In this document: piece after piece, positions 51,103-60,690 of the stretch
Position numbering within the stretch: the stretch's first letter is position 1
Layout of the letters: each line of letters begins with the position of its first letter
NCBI RefSeq assembly: GCF_900637905.1
Contig: NZ_LR134472.1
Span: 868,001-932,000 of the forward strand
Length of the DNA: 64,000 bases
Reading direction: 5' to 3'
Source: Parvimonas micra
Lineage (GTDB): Bacteria > Bacillota > Clostridia > Tissierellales > Peptoniphilaceae
Made by a program: the position numbers and the translations under genes
The notes under the pieces: model-generated
The model's database searches: none
What the model was told of the DNA's origin: nothing
What the model saw: the letters and a program-made list of their open reading frames with translations, nothing else

Positions 51103-53097
51103 GTGTTATTTATAGAACTTTTTAAATTAATGGGAAGTATTTTTGTTGACAACAAAGCAGCAAATGACTCAATTCAAAAAACAACTGGATTAGGTTCTAA
51201 ATTAGCATCAACTCTTGGAAATGGAATAAAGACTGCTGCTAAAGTAGGAACAGCTTTAGCTTCAATGGCACTTGCAGGGGGAACCTCTTTATTAGCGATT
51301 GCAAACAAATCTGCAGCAACAACTGATAGAATTGATAAAATGAGTCAAAAGCTCAATTTGTCAAGAGAGGGTTTTCAAAAGTGGGAATATGTATTATCCC
51401 AAAATGGAGTTGAAATAGAAAACTTAAAAGGTGGTATGAAGAAACTTACAAATACTTTAGATGATGCTAAAACAGGAAGTAAAACTGCAGTAGAATCATT
51501 TAAAAGAATAGGAATAAGTGTAAAAGACTTAAAAGACTTAACACCTGAACAAGTTTTTGAAAAAACAGTTGAGGCTTTACAAAAGATGCCTGCAGGAGCA
51601 GAGAAAGCTGCATTAGCAAATGAACTGCTTGGCAAATCTGGAAGTGAGCTAATGCCTTTATTGAATGGAACTGCAGAAAGTGTTGAGCAGTTAAAAAAGC
51701 AAGCAGAAGAGATGGGATTAGTTTTAGATAATGAAACCATTGATGCTGGTGTTAAATTTACAGATACAATGGATAATGTAAAAAGAACACTAGGAGCAGT
51801 TGTTGCAAAAATAGGTGGACAAGTAATGCCAGTTGTTCAAAAATTCCTTGATTGGATTATGGCAAACATGCCAACAATTCAAGCAGTAATGGGAAAAGTC
51901 TTTGAATATATTGGAATATTTGTACAAAAAGCAGTTGAAATATTTAATAATTATTTCTTGCCAGTAATAAAAAATGTTGTAAATTGGGTTGTTGCGAATT
52001 GGGGTTCAATATCTGACACAATGTCGAGTGTTTTCTCTACTTTATGGGGAATAATAAGTCCTATTGTAGATATATTTACATCCTTTGTTGAATATTTAAT
52101 GAATTTTCAAGATGCAACAAATCTAACAATTCCAATCCTTGCAGGATTAACTGCAGGATTTATTGCTTTTAAGGCAGCAATTCTAATAGGAAGTATAATA
52201 TCAACAGTAACAGCGGGAATTACTGCTCTTACTGCTGCAACACAAGGTCAGTCAATAGCACAAGCAATATTAAATGCAGTAATGAATGCAAATCCATTTG
52301 TTTTAATTGCCACATTAATTGCCGGATTGGTTGCTGCAGGTGTAGCACTATGGAGAAATTGGGACACAGTTGTAGCCAAAGCACAAGAATTGATGAGTAA
52401 AATTGCAGAAGTCTGGAATAGTATAAAATCAAAAGTAGTTGAAGTATGGACAGGAATTCAAACAACAATATCTAATGTATGGAATAATATAAAAACAAGT
52501 GTTTCAAGTGCTGTAAATAGTGTTAGTAGTACAGTATCAAGTATTTTTAATGGATTAAAAAGTACAGTATCAAGTATTTGGAATGGAATAAAAAGTGCTA
52601 TTTCATCTCCAATCGAAGCTGCATATGGAGTTGTTAAAAGTGCTATTGATAGAATAAAAGGAGTTTTTAACTTCAAGTTTAAATGGCCGCACATACCTTT
52701 ACCACATTTTTCCATTTCAGGCAGTGCAAATCCTCTTAAATGGTTATCAGAGGGTGTTCCAAGACTATCAGTTAAATGGTATGCAAAAGGGGGAATTTTT
52801 GACAAACCGACACTTTTCAATACACCTTATGGACTGAAAGGAGTGGGAGAGGCAGGACCCGAAGCTGTAACACCAATAAGTAAATTACAAGAAATGATAG
52901 ATTGGAACAGCGGAAATGAAATTGTTGCAGAAAAACTTGATATTTTAATAGAATTATTGGTAGGATTTTTCTCTGAACTCTTCGATAAACTAAGAACAAA
53001 AATTTATTTAAACAATGGAGTTCTAGTTGGAGAGTTAGGACCTGAAATTGATGAATATTTTGGGAAGTTAAATAGGGATAGAGAAAGGGGTCGTTAG
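51103..53097 (+). CDS. Tail tape measure protein
   Basis: About 660 aa: helical start (GSIFVDNKAANDSIQKT), Ala/Gly-rich hydrophobic segments (about 40-60, 345-425), then repeated W-N/S-V coiled region (VWNNIKTSVSSAVNSVSSTV). C-terminal GGIFDKPTLF, GEAGPEAVTP is the common ending. Initiation is uncertain: AAGGGGGTG at 51097-51105 is a strong ribosome site that contains the GTG at 51103, so translation may begin at ATA 51112 or at ATG 51130. Confidence 0.92.
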   Translation: MLFIELFKLMGSIFVDNKAANDSIQKTTGLGSKLASTLGNGIKTAAKVGTALASMALAGGTSLLAIANKSAATTDRIDKMSQKLNLSREGFQKWEYVLSQNGVEIENLKGGMKKLTNTLDDAKTGSKTAVESFKRIGISVKDLKDLTPEQVFEKTVEALQKMPAGAEKAALANELLGKSGSELMPLLNGTAESVEQLKKQAEEMGLVLDNETIDAGVKFTDTMDNVKRTLGAVVAKIGGQVMPVVQKFLDWIMANMPTIQAVMGKVFEYIGIFVQKAVEIFNNYFLPVIKNVVNWVVANWGSISDTMSSVFSTLWGIISPIVDIFTSFVEYLMNFQDATNLTIPILAGLTAGFIAFKAAILIGSIISTVTAGITALTAATQGQSIAQAILNAVMNANPFVLIATLIAGLVAAGVALWRNWDTVVAKAQELMSKIAEVWNSIKSKVVEVWTGIQTTISNVWNNIKTSVSSAVNSVSSTVSSIFNGLKSTVSSIWNGIKSAISSPIEAAYGVVKSAIDRIKGVFNFKFKWPHIPLPHFSISGSANPLKWLSEGVPRLSVKWYAKGGIFDKPTLFNTPYGLKGVGEAGPEAVTPISKLQEMIDWNSGNEIVAEKLDILIELLVGFFSELFDKLRTKIYLNNGVLVGELGPEIDEYFGKLNRDRERGR

Positions 53098-53100
53098 AAA

Positions 53101-53730
53101 ATGAATATAGTATATTTTGATAACTTAAATTCGTATGATGACCTCAATCTTTTACTCGAAAGCAAAGAAATCGAAGTTCCTACAGCAAAAACTGAATATG
53201 TAGAAGTACCAGGAAGTGATGGAAAACTTGATTTTTCAGAGTTTTTTGGAGAAATTAAGTATGAAGATAGAAAAATAAAACTTGATTTCAATATGATAAA
53301 TTCAGATTTAGAAAAATTATCAAGTATTCAAAACAAATTACATTCAAAAAAAATGAAAATAGTTTTTTCGGATGATGACAAATTTTTCTATTACGGACGT
53401 GTAAGTATAAAAAGTTGTAAGTTGAAACATACACTTGGAATAATTGAGATAGAAGTAGATGCTGAACCCTATAAACTAAAAAAGGATATTACAACAATAA
53501 CAGAAACTATTAATTCCGAAAAAATAGTTGTTTGTAATAATCTTAAAAAATCAGTAGTCCCGGAAATAAAAACAAATTCAGAATTTGAAATTGAATTTAA
53601 TAAAAACAAATTTACTCACAGTTCTGGAACATTCGTAATTCCTGAAATTTTATTGAAAGAGGGAAAAAACGAAATAAAATTCAAAGGAAATGGAACTGTA
53701 ACAGTAACTTATAGAGAGGGGTGTTTGTGA
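53101..53730 (+). CDS. Distal tail protein (Dit-like)
   Basis: 209 aa. YVEVPGSDGKLDFSEFFGEIKYEDRKI is the conserved opening of Dit-family proteins that cap the tail tube and anchor the baseplate; a galectin-like C-terminal part follows. It overlaps the next start (TGATG). Confidence 0.88.
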   Translation: MNIVYFDNLNSYDDLNLLLESKEIEVPTAKTEYVEVPGSDGKLDFSEFFGEIKYEDRKIKLDFNMINSDLEKLSSIQNKLHSKKMKIVFSDDDKFFYYGRVSIKSCKLKHTLGIIEIEVDAEPYKLKKDITTITETINSEKIVVCNNLKKSVVPEIKTNSEFEIEFNKNKFTHSSGTFVIPEILLKEGKNEIKFKGNGTVTVTYREGCL

Positions 53731-55319
53731 TGTACAGAGTATATTGTGATGATAAACTTTTATATGATCCTCGAATAGAAGAATTAAAAATTAATAATGC
53801 AAAATTAAATTTAGAACTCAATAAAACGAGTTCTTTTTCTTTTGAGATTTTTTCACAACACCCATACTTTAATAGTCTTAAAAAATTGAAATCAATAATA
53901 AAAGTATATCAAAATGACTACTTATGTTTTAGAGGAAGAATATTAGATGATGAAGAGGGACTGTACAATGACAAAAAAGTTACTTGTGAGGGGGAACTTG
54001 CTTTCCTTTTAGATAGTGTAAGTCGCCCTTACGAGCATAAAGGAACAGTAAAAGAACTTTTCGAAAAATTTATTAATGAACACAATGAACAAGTCGAAGA
54101 GGAGAAACAGTTCAAAATTGGAAGATGTACAGTAACCGACAAAAACAATTTGATAGTCAGGTCTAATATAGAATATTCAAGTATATGGAAAGAGCTTGAA
54201 GAAAAATTAATAAAAAAATTAGATGGATATATTTTTATTAGACATGAAGATGATGTAAACTATATTGATTACTTAAGCGATTTTGATATTTTAAATGGAC
54301 AAGACATTGAATTTGGTAAAAATTTACTTGATTTTAAAAATGTTGTGGATGCAAGTGAAATTGCTACAATAATTTTACCTGTCGGAAAAGCAGATGAAGC
54401 TACAAAACAAAGACTAACTGTAAAGGAAGTCAACAATGGAAAAGACTATGTTGTAGATGAAGATGCTATAAAAAAATATGGAAAAATATTTAAAGTGGTT
54501 CATTGGGATGATGTAACAGTTGCAGACAATCTTTTAAGAAAGGCAAAAGAATACTTAAGCAAGACAATCCTATTATCAAATACAATAACTTTAGATGCAG
54601 TTGATTTATCAGCTTTAAATCTTAATATATCAAATTTTAAAATTGGACAGAAAAATAGAGTTAAATCAAGTTTTCATAACATTGATACTATATATCTTGT
54701 AAACAGATTGTCAGTTGATTTATTAAATCCAAAATCTAATAAACTGACAATGGGAGCAACAACTTATTCATTTACAGAACAAAGTAAAAACAATTTTGAC
54801 AAATTAAAAAGTGATTATGATAGCAAATTAAACTCAACAAAACAAGATACAATTACTGAATTAACAACAGAATTTGAAACAAAAATAAAACAAACTGAAA
54901 AGAATATAAAAAATGAAGTTTCAGAAAATACTTATACAAAGAATGAAACTAAAGAACTAATAAAAGAAGTTAGTACTTCTGTTGAACAAACAAAAGATTC
55001 TTTTAACTTTAAGTTTAAAAATTTTGAAAAAGATTTAGGAAGTTTGCAAAATTCAACGGATAGTAAATTTTTGAATATAGAAAGATATATAAGATTTAAA
55101 AATGGAACAATTGAACTAGGAGAAAAAAATAATCCACTAATTTTAAAAATAAAAAACGATAGAATACAATTTATTCAAAATAATGCAGAAGTTGCATATT
55201 TTAACAACAATAAATTATATGTTTTGGATGGAGAATTCATTCATTCGCTTAGGTTAGGGGAGTTTGCTTTCATTCCTCGTGAAAACGGGAATTTAAGTTT
55301 CAAGAAAGTAGGTAAATAA
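53730..55319 (+). CDS. Tail-associated (endopeptidase-type) structural protein, Tal-like
   Basis: 529 aa. The N-terminal 370 residues are the gp44/Tal-type baseplate hub (YRVYCDDKLLYDPRIEELKI, YEHKGTVKELFEKFINEHN). A long coiled coil follows (about 350-450) and a short C-terminal beta region. AGGGGTG precedes the start. It most likely contacts the host wall at the tail tip. Confidence 0.88.
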   Translation: MYRVYCDDKLLYDPRIEELKINNAKLNLELNKTSSFSFEIFSQHPYFNSLKKLKSIIKVYQNDYLCFRGRILDDEEGLYNDKKVTCEGELAFLLDSVSRPYEHKGTVKELFEKFINEHNEQVEEEKQFKIGRCTVTDKNNLIVRSNIEYSSIWKELEEKLIKKLDGYIFIRHEDDVNYIDYLSDFDILNGQDIEFGKNLLDFKNVVDASEIATIILPVGKADEATKQRLTVKEVNNGKDYVVDEDAIKKYGKIFKVVHWDDVTVADNLLRKAKEYLSKTILLSNTITLDAVDLSALNLNISNFKIGQKNRVKSSFHNIDTIYLVNRLSVDLLNPKSNKLTMGATTYSFTEQSKNNFDKLKSDYDSKLNSTKQDTITELTTEFETKIKQTEKNIKNEVSENTYTKNETKELIKEVSTSVEQTKDSFNFKFKNFEKDLGSLQNSTDSKFLNIERYIRFKNGTIELGEKNNPLILKIKNDRIQFIQNNAEVAYFNNNKLYVLDGEFIHSLRLGEFAFIPRENGNLSFKKVGK

Positions 55320-57070
55320 TGGCTACAAGTGGAAGTTTTAGAAGTAGTTGGAGAGGATATACACTTGTAACTAATTGGGAGTGTACTCAAAATCATACTC
55401 ATAATTTTTCGGATATAAATGTTGAATTATATTTAGAAACACAATCAGGATATGATCTTTATGTAGGGGCAAGAACACATACAGTAGAAATAGATGGTTC
55501 ATCATATAGTATTAGTAATTCATCAATAAGAATTGGTGGTGGTTCAAGTAAATATTTAGGATATGTCTCAAAAAGAGTATATCATGAAGATGATGGAACA
55601 AAAACTATAAATATTTCAAGCTATTTTGATATGAGAGCTACCATTCGTGGAACTTATAAAAATGGTTTTGGTGGGTCAGAAACTTTTGAACTAACAAAAA
55701 TTCCAAGAATGAGTAGTGTTTCTGACATCATGGATGGGTCAAGAGAATTAGGAACCAAGCATACTATTCACATCAAAAAACAGTTAAGTGGGAACATTAC
55801 ACATACCGTATGGTACTTGTTAAGAGGGGATAAAGGTTCATCTCAATGGTATTATATTGCTAAAAATACAGATAAATTGGATTTAGATTTTATTCCGACT
55901 ACAAATCATATTGAATTACAGCCTGAAAACGAGACAATTTATATGGATATAGGCATAGATACATTCAAAGATGGAGTAAAAATTGGGAGTACTTCATATA
56001 ACACAGATTGGCATATGAAAGTTCCAAAAGAATGTATTCCAATAATTAACAGTATTTCTATTAATGATATAAATCCAAAAACAAAAGCATTAGGAGTATA
56101 TGTTCAAAACCACTCTAAATTAAACATAAAAACTGATGCTGTAGGAGTAAGTGGTTCAACAATAAAAAATGTATTGGTAGAATTTGAAAATGTAAAATGG
56201 ACAGGTTCAAACATAACATCTAGTGAAATTGAAAATTACGGAGATATAAAAGTTAAAGTTATAGTAAAAGACACTAGAGATAGAATAGCAACTCAAACTA
56301 AAACAATTAAAGTGGAAGAATATTTCGCTCCAACTATAAATGAATTTAATGGGGATAGACTTGAAAATGAATTGAAAGTTGTGTCAACTTTAATAAATTT
56401 TAAAACTGCGAGCTTAAATTCAAAAAATAAAGTAAAATGGGAACTTTCAAGAAAAAGGCAAGACCATATAAATTGGACTACAATAAATTCAGGAACGGAG
56501 TTTAGTTTAAATCGCAATGAAAGAACTGTCAATGTTAGTGAAGATTATGAATATGATCTTAAACTGTCAGTAACAGACTTTAATGAAACAGTTGAGAAAA
56601 TTATAAGAATTTATACAACTTTTTCAATAATAGATTACCATAATTCAGGCACAGGTCTAGCATTTGGGAAAAGTTCAACAAAACCAGGTATTTTTGATTG
56701 TGATTTACCTGCTGAATTCAATAAACCAATTTATGTAGAAAAAATCAAGCGTAAAGAATGGACTAAAATGCATCTTTATAATAGTACTAAACCTTATGAT
56801 ATAAAGAATGAATTAAAGTACACAAAAGACTCAGACGGAACTGTATTTATACAAGGAATTGTAAAAGATACAGTATCAGAATGGTTGGCTAGAATTACAC
56901 GTGAAGATTGCCGACCTCAAAAAGATTTAATTATCTTTGTGCCTTGTACAAATTATAAATCAGCAATTTTAAAAATATATGAAGACGGAAATATCATTAT
57001 AGAGAATAGAAGTGAAATCAGTACAAATTGGATTTCACTTGATGGAATAACATTCAAGGCAAAGGATTAA
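55319..57070 (+). CDS. DUF859 siphovirus minor structural protein
   Basis: 583 aa, beta-rich. The signature of DUF859 proteins, SGTGLAFGKSS near residue 446 and the preceding Ig-like repeats, is present; known members are tail-tip proteins of streptococcal phages. The N-terminus (WRGYTLVTNWECTQNHTHN) may be a host-binding module. Stop of Tal overlaps its start. Confidence 0.82.
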   Translation: MATSGSFRSSWRGYTLVTNWECTQNHTHNFSDINVELYLETQSGYDLYVGARTHTVEIDGSSYSISNSSIRIGGGSSKYLGYVSKRVYHEDDGTKTINISSYFDMRATIRGTYKNGFGGSETFELTKIPRMSSVSDIMDGSRELGTKHTIHIKKQLSGNITHTVWYLLRGDKGSSQWYYIAKNTDKLDLDFIPTTNHIELQPENETIYMDIGIDTFKDGVKIGSTSYNTDWHMKVPKECIPIINSISINDINPKTKALGVYVQNHSKLNIKTDAVGVSGSTIKNVLVEFENVKWTGSNITSSEIENYGDIKVKVIVKDTRDRIATQTKTIKVEEYFAPTINEFNGDRLENELKVVSTLINFKTASLNSKNKVKWELSRKRQDHINWTTINSGTEFSLNRNERTVNVSEDYEYDLKLSVTDFNETVEKIIRIYTTFSIIDYHNSGTGLAFGKSSTKPGIFDCDLPAEFNKPIYVEKIKRKEWTKMHLYNSTKPYDIKNELKYTKDSDGTVFIQGIVKDTVSEWLARITREDCRPQKDLIIFVPCTNYKSAILKIYEDGNIIIENRSEISTNWISLDGITFKAKD

Positions 57071-57080
57071 GGAGTAAAGA

Positions 57081-57704
57081 ATGACAGAAAAAGAAAAAGA
57101 AATAGTAGAGGTAGTAATCAAAGTTACACAGAGTAATGGAAAAGAAATATATGATGTTATAGGCAGACGTTCAAACTATATTGAAATTACTGCCCCCGAT
57201 ATTTCAACAATTCAAAAAGAGCTTGAAAAAGTAGTGGGATTTTGTAAAGTCTTAAAAACACCAGACGAAAAACTACAACAACAAACGGAAAGGCTTTTAG
57301 ATTTTGTTATCAAAAATTCAACAGACGAGCAAAAAGCAAAAAATCCTGAATTTTTTAGAGACTGGAAAGAGGGGTTACCTTTTACAAAGGGCGAATATGT
57401 CAATTATGCAGGACTTGTATTTTATTGCAAAGAAACTCATACGGCAAAATATAACAATATGCCTTTAGTTGATTTCGACTTTTGGAAACAAGTTACAGTT
57501 GAAAAGCAACCTGAAAAGAAAATTAATCCAGAATGGGAACAAAATTTCAAAAAGGCTGAAAATTATTATAGAGACTTAAGCTACAAAGAAAAAACTTATG
57601 TAAAATTTTATAACGAATTATACAAAGCCGAAAAAGAAGTTAAGAACGGAGAAGAACCGAGCGAAAAATCTAATTATTGGAAACTTATACCTAAATATTT
57701 ATAA
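57081..57704 (+). CDS. Tail-region protein with carbohydrate-binding-like domain
   Basis: 207 aa. FTKGEYVNYAGLVFYCKETHTAKYNN followed by DFWKQV resembles the CBM5/12 (chitin-binding type 3) pattern of aromatic residues. The rest is helical. It may help adsorption. AAGGAGT precedes the start. Confidence 0.7.
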   Translation: MTEKEKEIVEVVIKVTQSNGKEIYDVIGRRSNYIEITAPDISTIQKELEKVVGFCKVLKTPDEKLQQQTERLLDFVIKNSTDEQKAKNPEFFRDWKEGLPFTKGEYVNYAGLVFYCKETHTAKYNNMPLVDFDFWKQVTVEKQPEKKINPEWEQNFKKAENYYRDLSYKEKTYVKFYNELYKAEKEVKNGEEPSEKSNYWKLIPKYL

Positions 57705-57818
57705 ATTAAGGCATATAAATACATTAAAAAACAAAAATAATGCAAAATAGGGGCATTTTGGACATTTTGGACTATTTGTGTATATTTCAACGTTTATAGA
57801 GAGACAGGGGATAAAATT

Positions 57819-58124
57819 GTGGATATGAATACAGTAGCAATAAGTTTAAGTATAATTGGAAGTGCAGTTGCATTAATAAAGGCATTAGGTAAGCCTATTC
57901 GTAAAATCTTAAAGCTACAGGAAAATCAAACTAATGGGATAACATGCCTGTTAAGAAAGGATATATTAGATTTAGTAAATAAAGCAAATAGTCAAGGTTT
58001 TATTTATGAAGACGAAATTGAAGAACTAAGAAAACTTTATAAAAACTATAAAGACTTAGACGGGAATGGTATTGTTGACAGAGTTATTGACAAAGCTTTT
58101 AACGTACCAATAAAAAACAGATAA
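57819..58124 (+). CDS. Small lysis-module membrane protein
   Basis: 101 aa with one N-terminal hydrophobic helix (TVAISLSIIGSAVALIKAL) and a C-terminal EF-hand-like KDLDGNGIVDRV. It sits directly before holin. AGGGG supports a GTG start at 57819; ATG 57825 is the alternative. The 114-bp gap before it shows only short direct repeats of ATTTTGGAC. Confidence 0.65.
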   Translation: MDMNTVAISLSIIGSAVALIKALGKPIRKILKLQENQTNGITCLLRKDILDLVNKANSQGFIYEDEIEELRKLYKNYKDLDGNGIVDRVIDKAFNVPIKNR

Positions 58125-58146
58125 AGAAAAAAGGAGAGTAAATAGT

Positions 58147-58413
58147 ATGAAAATTAATTGGAAAGTAAGATTAAAAAATAGAGCGTTTTGGATAGCAATA
58201 ATTCCTGCACTAGCTCTTTTAGGAAAACAAGTTTTAGAACTTTTTGGAATGAGTGTAGATTTTACAAATATTTCAAAAGAACTTTTGGGAATAATTGAAA
58301 CTGTATTTGTTATACTTGCAATAATTGGAGTTATCACAGACCCTACTACAAAAGGAATATCAGATAGTGAAAGAGCATTAGGATATAACGAACCTAATAA
58401 TGATAGAAGATAA
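58147..58413 (+). CDS. Phage holin, phi-LC3 type
   Basis: 88 aa with two membrane helices (AFWIAIIPALALLGKQVL and IIETVFVILAIIGVIT) and the family ending DPTTKGISDSERALGY. It makes the lesions that release the amidase. AAAGGAG precedes the start. Confidence 0.93.
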   Translation: MKINWKVRLKNRAFWIAIIPALALLGKQVLELFGMSVDFTNISKELLGIIETVFVILAIIGVITDPTTKGISDSERALGYNEPNNDRR

Positions 58414-58438
58414 AGGGTATTATACCCTTTATTTTTTC
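58411..58438 (+). terminator. Terminator after holin
   Basis: AAAGGGTAT pairs with ATACCCTTT, followed by a T-rich tract. Amidase expression must read through or use another promoter. Confidence 0.75.
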
Positions 58439-58459
58439 TTTAAATAGGAGAAAAAATAT

Positions 58460-58669
58460 ATGAAAAAAATTGATTTTTTAGAAAGAATGTATCAAGAATA
58501 TAATCAACTAGATGACAAAATAATTAAACTTGAAAAAGCTTTAAAAACAAAGCCATTAGATAGACGAGAAAAAGAACTTTTGATTGCTCAATATGAATAT
58601 ATGAAAGGATATAGAGAAATTTTAAATCAGAGAATAAACTATACTAAAGAAAAGTATAGCAATCTTTAA
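58460..58669 (+). CDS. Small coiled-coil phage protein (crAss001_48-like)
   Basis: 69 aa, one long helical hairpin: DFLERMYQEYNQLDDKIIKLEKAL and LIAQYEYMKGYREILNQRI. This pattern recalls the small family named after crAss001_48. It lies between holin and endolysin; function unknown. Confidence 0.65.
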   Translation: MKKIDFLERMYQEYNQLDDKIIKLEKALKTKPLDRREKELLIAQYEYMKGYREILNQRINYTKEKYSNL

Positions 58670-58681
58670 AGGAGTAAAATT

Positions 58682-59620
58682 ATGAAAATAGAAAGACTTA
58701 TCGTATCAGATGCCGTTTCAAATAGGGTGAGCTTTGGAAGAGGTAATCCACGAAATTATCTTACAATACACCAAACAGGCAACACAAAAGCAGGAGCTAA
58801 TGCAAAGGCACATCACAACCTACAAGCTAGGTCAGGAGTTGGATATGGTTGGCATTGGCAAGTAGATGATGAATTTGCTATACAAACTCACGATCATACA
58901 TTTAAGATTTGGAATGCAGGAGATGGAAGAGGTAAAGGAAATACTGAAAGTATTTCAATAGAAATTTGTGTTAATAGTGATGGGAACTATATTCAAGCAG
59001 TCAAAAATGGAGCAGAATTGGCAGCTAAGATACTAAAAGAAGAAAATATAGACATCAGTAATATGGTACAACACAACCATTGGAGTGGAAAAGATTGTCC
59101 TCACGAAATACGAGCAGGTAAAAATGGTATAACGTGGGCTGTTTTTGTAGAAATGGTAAAAAAATACTTAAATGAAAATGAAAAACAAGGAGATGATGAA
59201 GAAGTGGAAGATGTTTCAATTAGAAAAGTTGTATTAAATGATAGGGCAATAGACAATTTACCAAATTTTTGTGCAGATAGAAACAACGTTGGAAATACTG
59301 TAAATTATATAGGCTTTGTAGTAACTTTAACCAAAAAATGGAATGATTACTATTACAGTCAATATCTCAATGGTTGGGTTCACGAAAGTGCATTTGAAGA
59401 TATTATCGAATGTAATTTCAAAGCTGTTGTTAAAAATAAAGGATATTCTGTAGATAATCTTGCATGGACAAAACGTGAAAACAAATGGTACAAGCATATA
59501 ACTAGCAGTGATGAATTGTTAGGAAAAGAATTCACAATAACGGCTCGAACACAAGAAGAGGGCGGCTATTATTATATACACGAGCTTGCAAAATGGATTG
59601 ACAACAGAGCTTTTGATTAA
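58682..59620 (+). CDS. N-acetylmuramoyl-L-alanine amidase (endolysin)
   Basis: 312 aa. An Amidase_2 domain (residues 1-165) with zinc ligands in TIHQTGN and QHNHWSGKDCPHEIR cuts peptidoglycan. A linker rich in E/D follows, and a C-terminal SH3-like or other wall-binding region (about 180-312, YIGFVVTLTKKWNDYYYSQY). No signal peptide, so it depends on holin. AAAGGAG precedes the start. Confidence 0.93.
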   Translation: MKIERLIVSDAVSNRVSFGRGNPRNYLTIHQTGNTKAGANAKAHHNLQARSGVGYGWHWQVDDEFAIQTHDHTFKIWNAGDGRGKGNTESISIEICVNSDGNYIQAVKNGAELAAKILKEENIDISNMVQHNHWSGKDCPHEIRAGKNGITWAVFVEMVKKYLNENEKQGDDEEVEDVSIRKVVLNDRAIDNLPNFCADRNNVGNTVNYIGFVVTLTKKWNDYYYSQYLNGWVHESAFEDIIECNFKAVVKNKGYSVDNLAWTKRENKWYKHITSSDELLGKEFTITARTQEEGGYYYIHELAKWIDNRAFD

Positions 59621-59624
59621 ACTA

Positions 59625-59652
59625 AAAGGGAGCGGTTAAGCTCCCTTATTTT
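59625..59652 (+). terminator. Bidirectional terminator at the end of late genes
   Basis: AAGGGAGC pairs with GCTCCCTT, followed by Ts; the converging gene ends at the same place. Confidence 0.88.
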
Positions 59653-60113
59653 TTATTGTCAAAAAATTTTATTAAACTTTGTAACATTTTTTCGGTTATT
59701 GTGATATATAAACAATTAATTCCGTCTTGATACTCCTCATTTGAAAAAATATCCTTATCTGTTCCATTCTCACATATAAAGTTTTCAATTTGTTCTTTTT
59801 CTTCTTCAGTGACTTCTTCCCAATTAATACAAAAATCATATCTATCATCTTCAGTTAAATTACCTAAACGTCCATATTCCACATTTTTTAAAATACTTAT
59901 TACATTATTCATATTTAAAAATTCCTTTCTTGTTTTGATTATATTTTCTAATTCTTCTAATTCGTTAATATTTGCAAGTTCATTTATGAATCTTTTACAA
60001 GATGACTTTGCAACAATCACTTTTCTTCTTTGTTTAGCTTGAAAATTATTTTCTAAGTATCTTTTGTCTGCTGCAAGTTGTTGTTCAATGTTTTTATATC
60101 CTTTTCTTTTCAT
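59646..60113 (-). CDS. Right-end prophage gene, unknown (possible lysogenic conversion)
   Basis: 155 aa, soluble and helical with a basic N-terminal half (KRKGYKNIEQQLAADKRYLE) and an acidic C-terminal half. It is read opposite to the lytic genes, as expected of a gene expressed in the lysogen. AAGGAGTG precedes the start. No family assigned. Confidence 0.7.
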   Translation of the reverse strand: MKRKGYKNIEQQLAADKRYLENNFQAKQRRKVIVAKSSCKRFINELANINELEELENIIKTRKEFLNMNNVISILKNVEYGRLGNLTEDDRYDFCINWEEVTEEEKEQIENFICENGTDKDIFSNEEYQDGINCLYITITEKMLQSLIKFFDNKK

Positions 60114-60217
60114 AAAATCACTCCTTGACTTTAAATTTGTTCCTTGATATAATTAATTATAGAGAAGAGGGGGAACAAGTCCCTCATTCTCGGTTCATTT
60201 AGAAGATTTGTGGGTTG

Positions 60218-60334
60218 TTAGTTCATCAAGTCTTCTATTTTTTTAATCATTTCTTCTTTGGTTTTAGAATTTTTTATTATTTCGATTATCATTTTTAGTA
60301 CAATTTTAAATTGTTCATTAGTCATTCCTTCCAT
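60218..60334 (-). CDS. Tiny helical protein at the right prophage end
   Basis: 38 aa, MEGMTNEQFKIVLKMIIEII then NSKTKEEMIKKIEDLMN, amphipathic helix. AGAAAGGAG at a good distance from the ATG supports translation. It lies between the 155-aa gene and the end repeats. It could be a lysogen-expressed regulator; function unknown. Confidence 0.6.
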   Translation of the reverse strand: MEGMTNEQFKIVLKMIIEIIKNSKTKEEMIKKIEDLMN

Positions 60335-60475
60335 GTTTTTCTCCTTTCTCTTGTCCTGATTTTTTGTTTTTTAACCCCCTTTCTTAACTGTATTAATTAT
60401 AACATAGGTTTAAACTTTTGTCAACACTTTTTAAAAGTTTTTTTAATTATTTTTTGACTTTTTAAAATTATTACA

Positions 60476-60506
60476 ATATATACAAGTAGATTACATATAA
60501 CATACA
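60476..60506 (+). repeat. Right prophage-end repeat array (candidate attR)
   Basis: ATATATACA, TAGATTACA and TAACATACA start at 60476, 60487 and 60498, an 11-bp period as in the left array of TAGCATACA. TACAAGTAG is identical in both arrays. The rest of 60335-60690 is AT-rich and holds the aldolase promoter and an imperfect hairpin near 60555. Confidence 0.55.
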
Positions 60507-60616
60507 GATATTTTTAAAATATTAAAAAATACCTATTATAAAATTATCAAGATGATAGTTGCTTTTTTTATAGCAATTAAGTAAGAAAAATATTAAAGAA
60601 TAAATGATTTCTAAGT

Positions 60617-60645
60617 TTGTTAAATTACCTTAAATATGATAAAAT
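60617..60645 (+). promoter_or_regulatory. Promoter of the aldolase gene
   Basis: TTGTTA and TAAAAT with a 17-bp spacer and a TG one base before the -10 box. Confidence 0.65.
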
Positions 60646-60690
60646 ATAGCTAGAGTAAAATTTACTTAATAATTTTTAAGGAGCGAAGAT

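Larger units (their letters stand above)
30864..60506. mobile_element. Complete-looking siphovirus-type prophage (about 29.6 kb)
   Basis: The interval holds, in phage order, integrase, lysogeny module, genetic switch, early/replication genes, HNH and terminases, HK97-like head genes, tail genes with tape measure, host-contact proteins, holin, amidase and two right-end genes. Boundaries are set by the matching arrays of 11-bp-spaced repeats at 30864-30894 and 60476-60506. Both flanks are ordinary host genes. All structural modules look intact; one small early gene is frameshifted. Confidence 0.9.
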
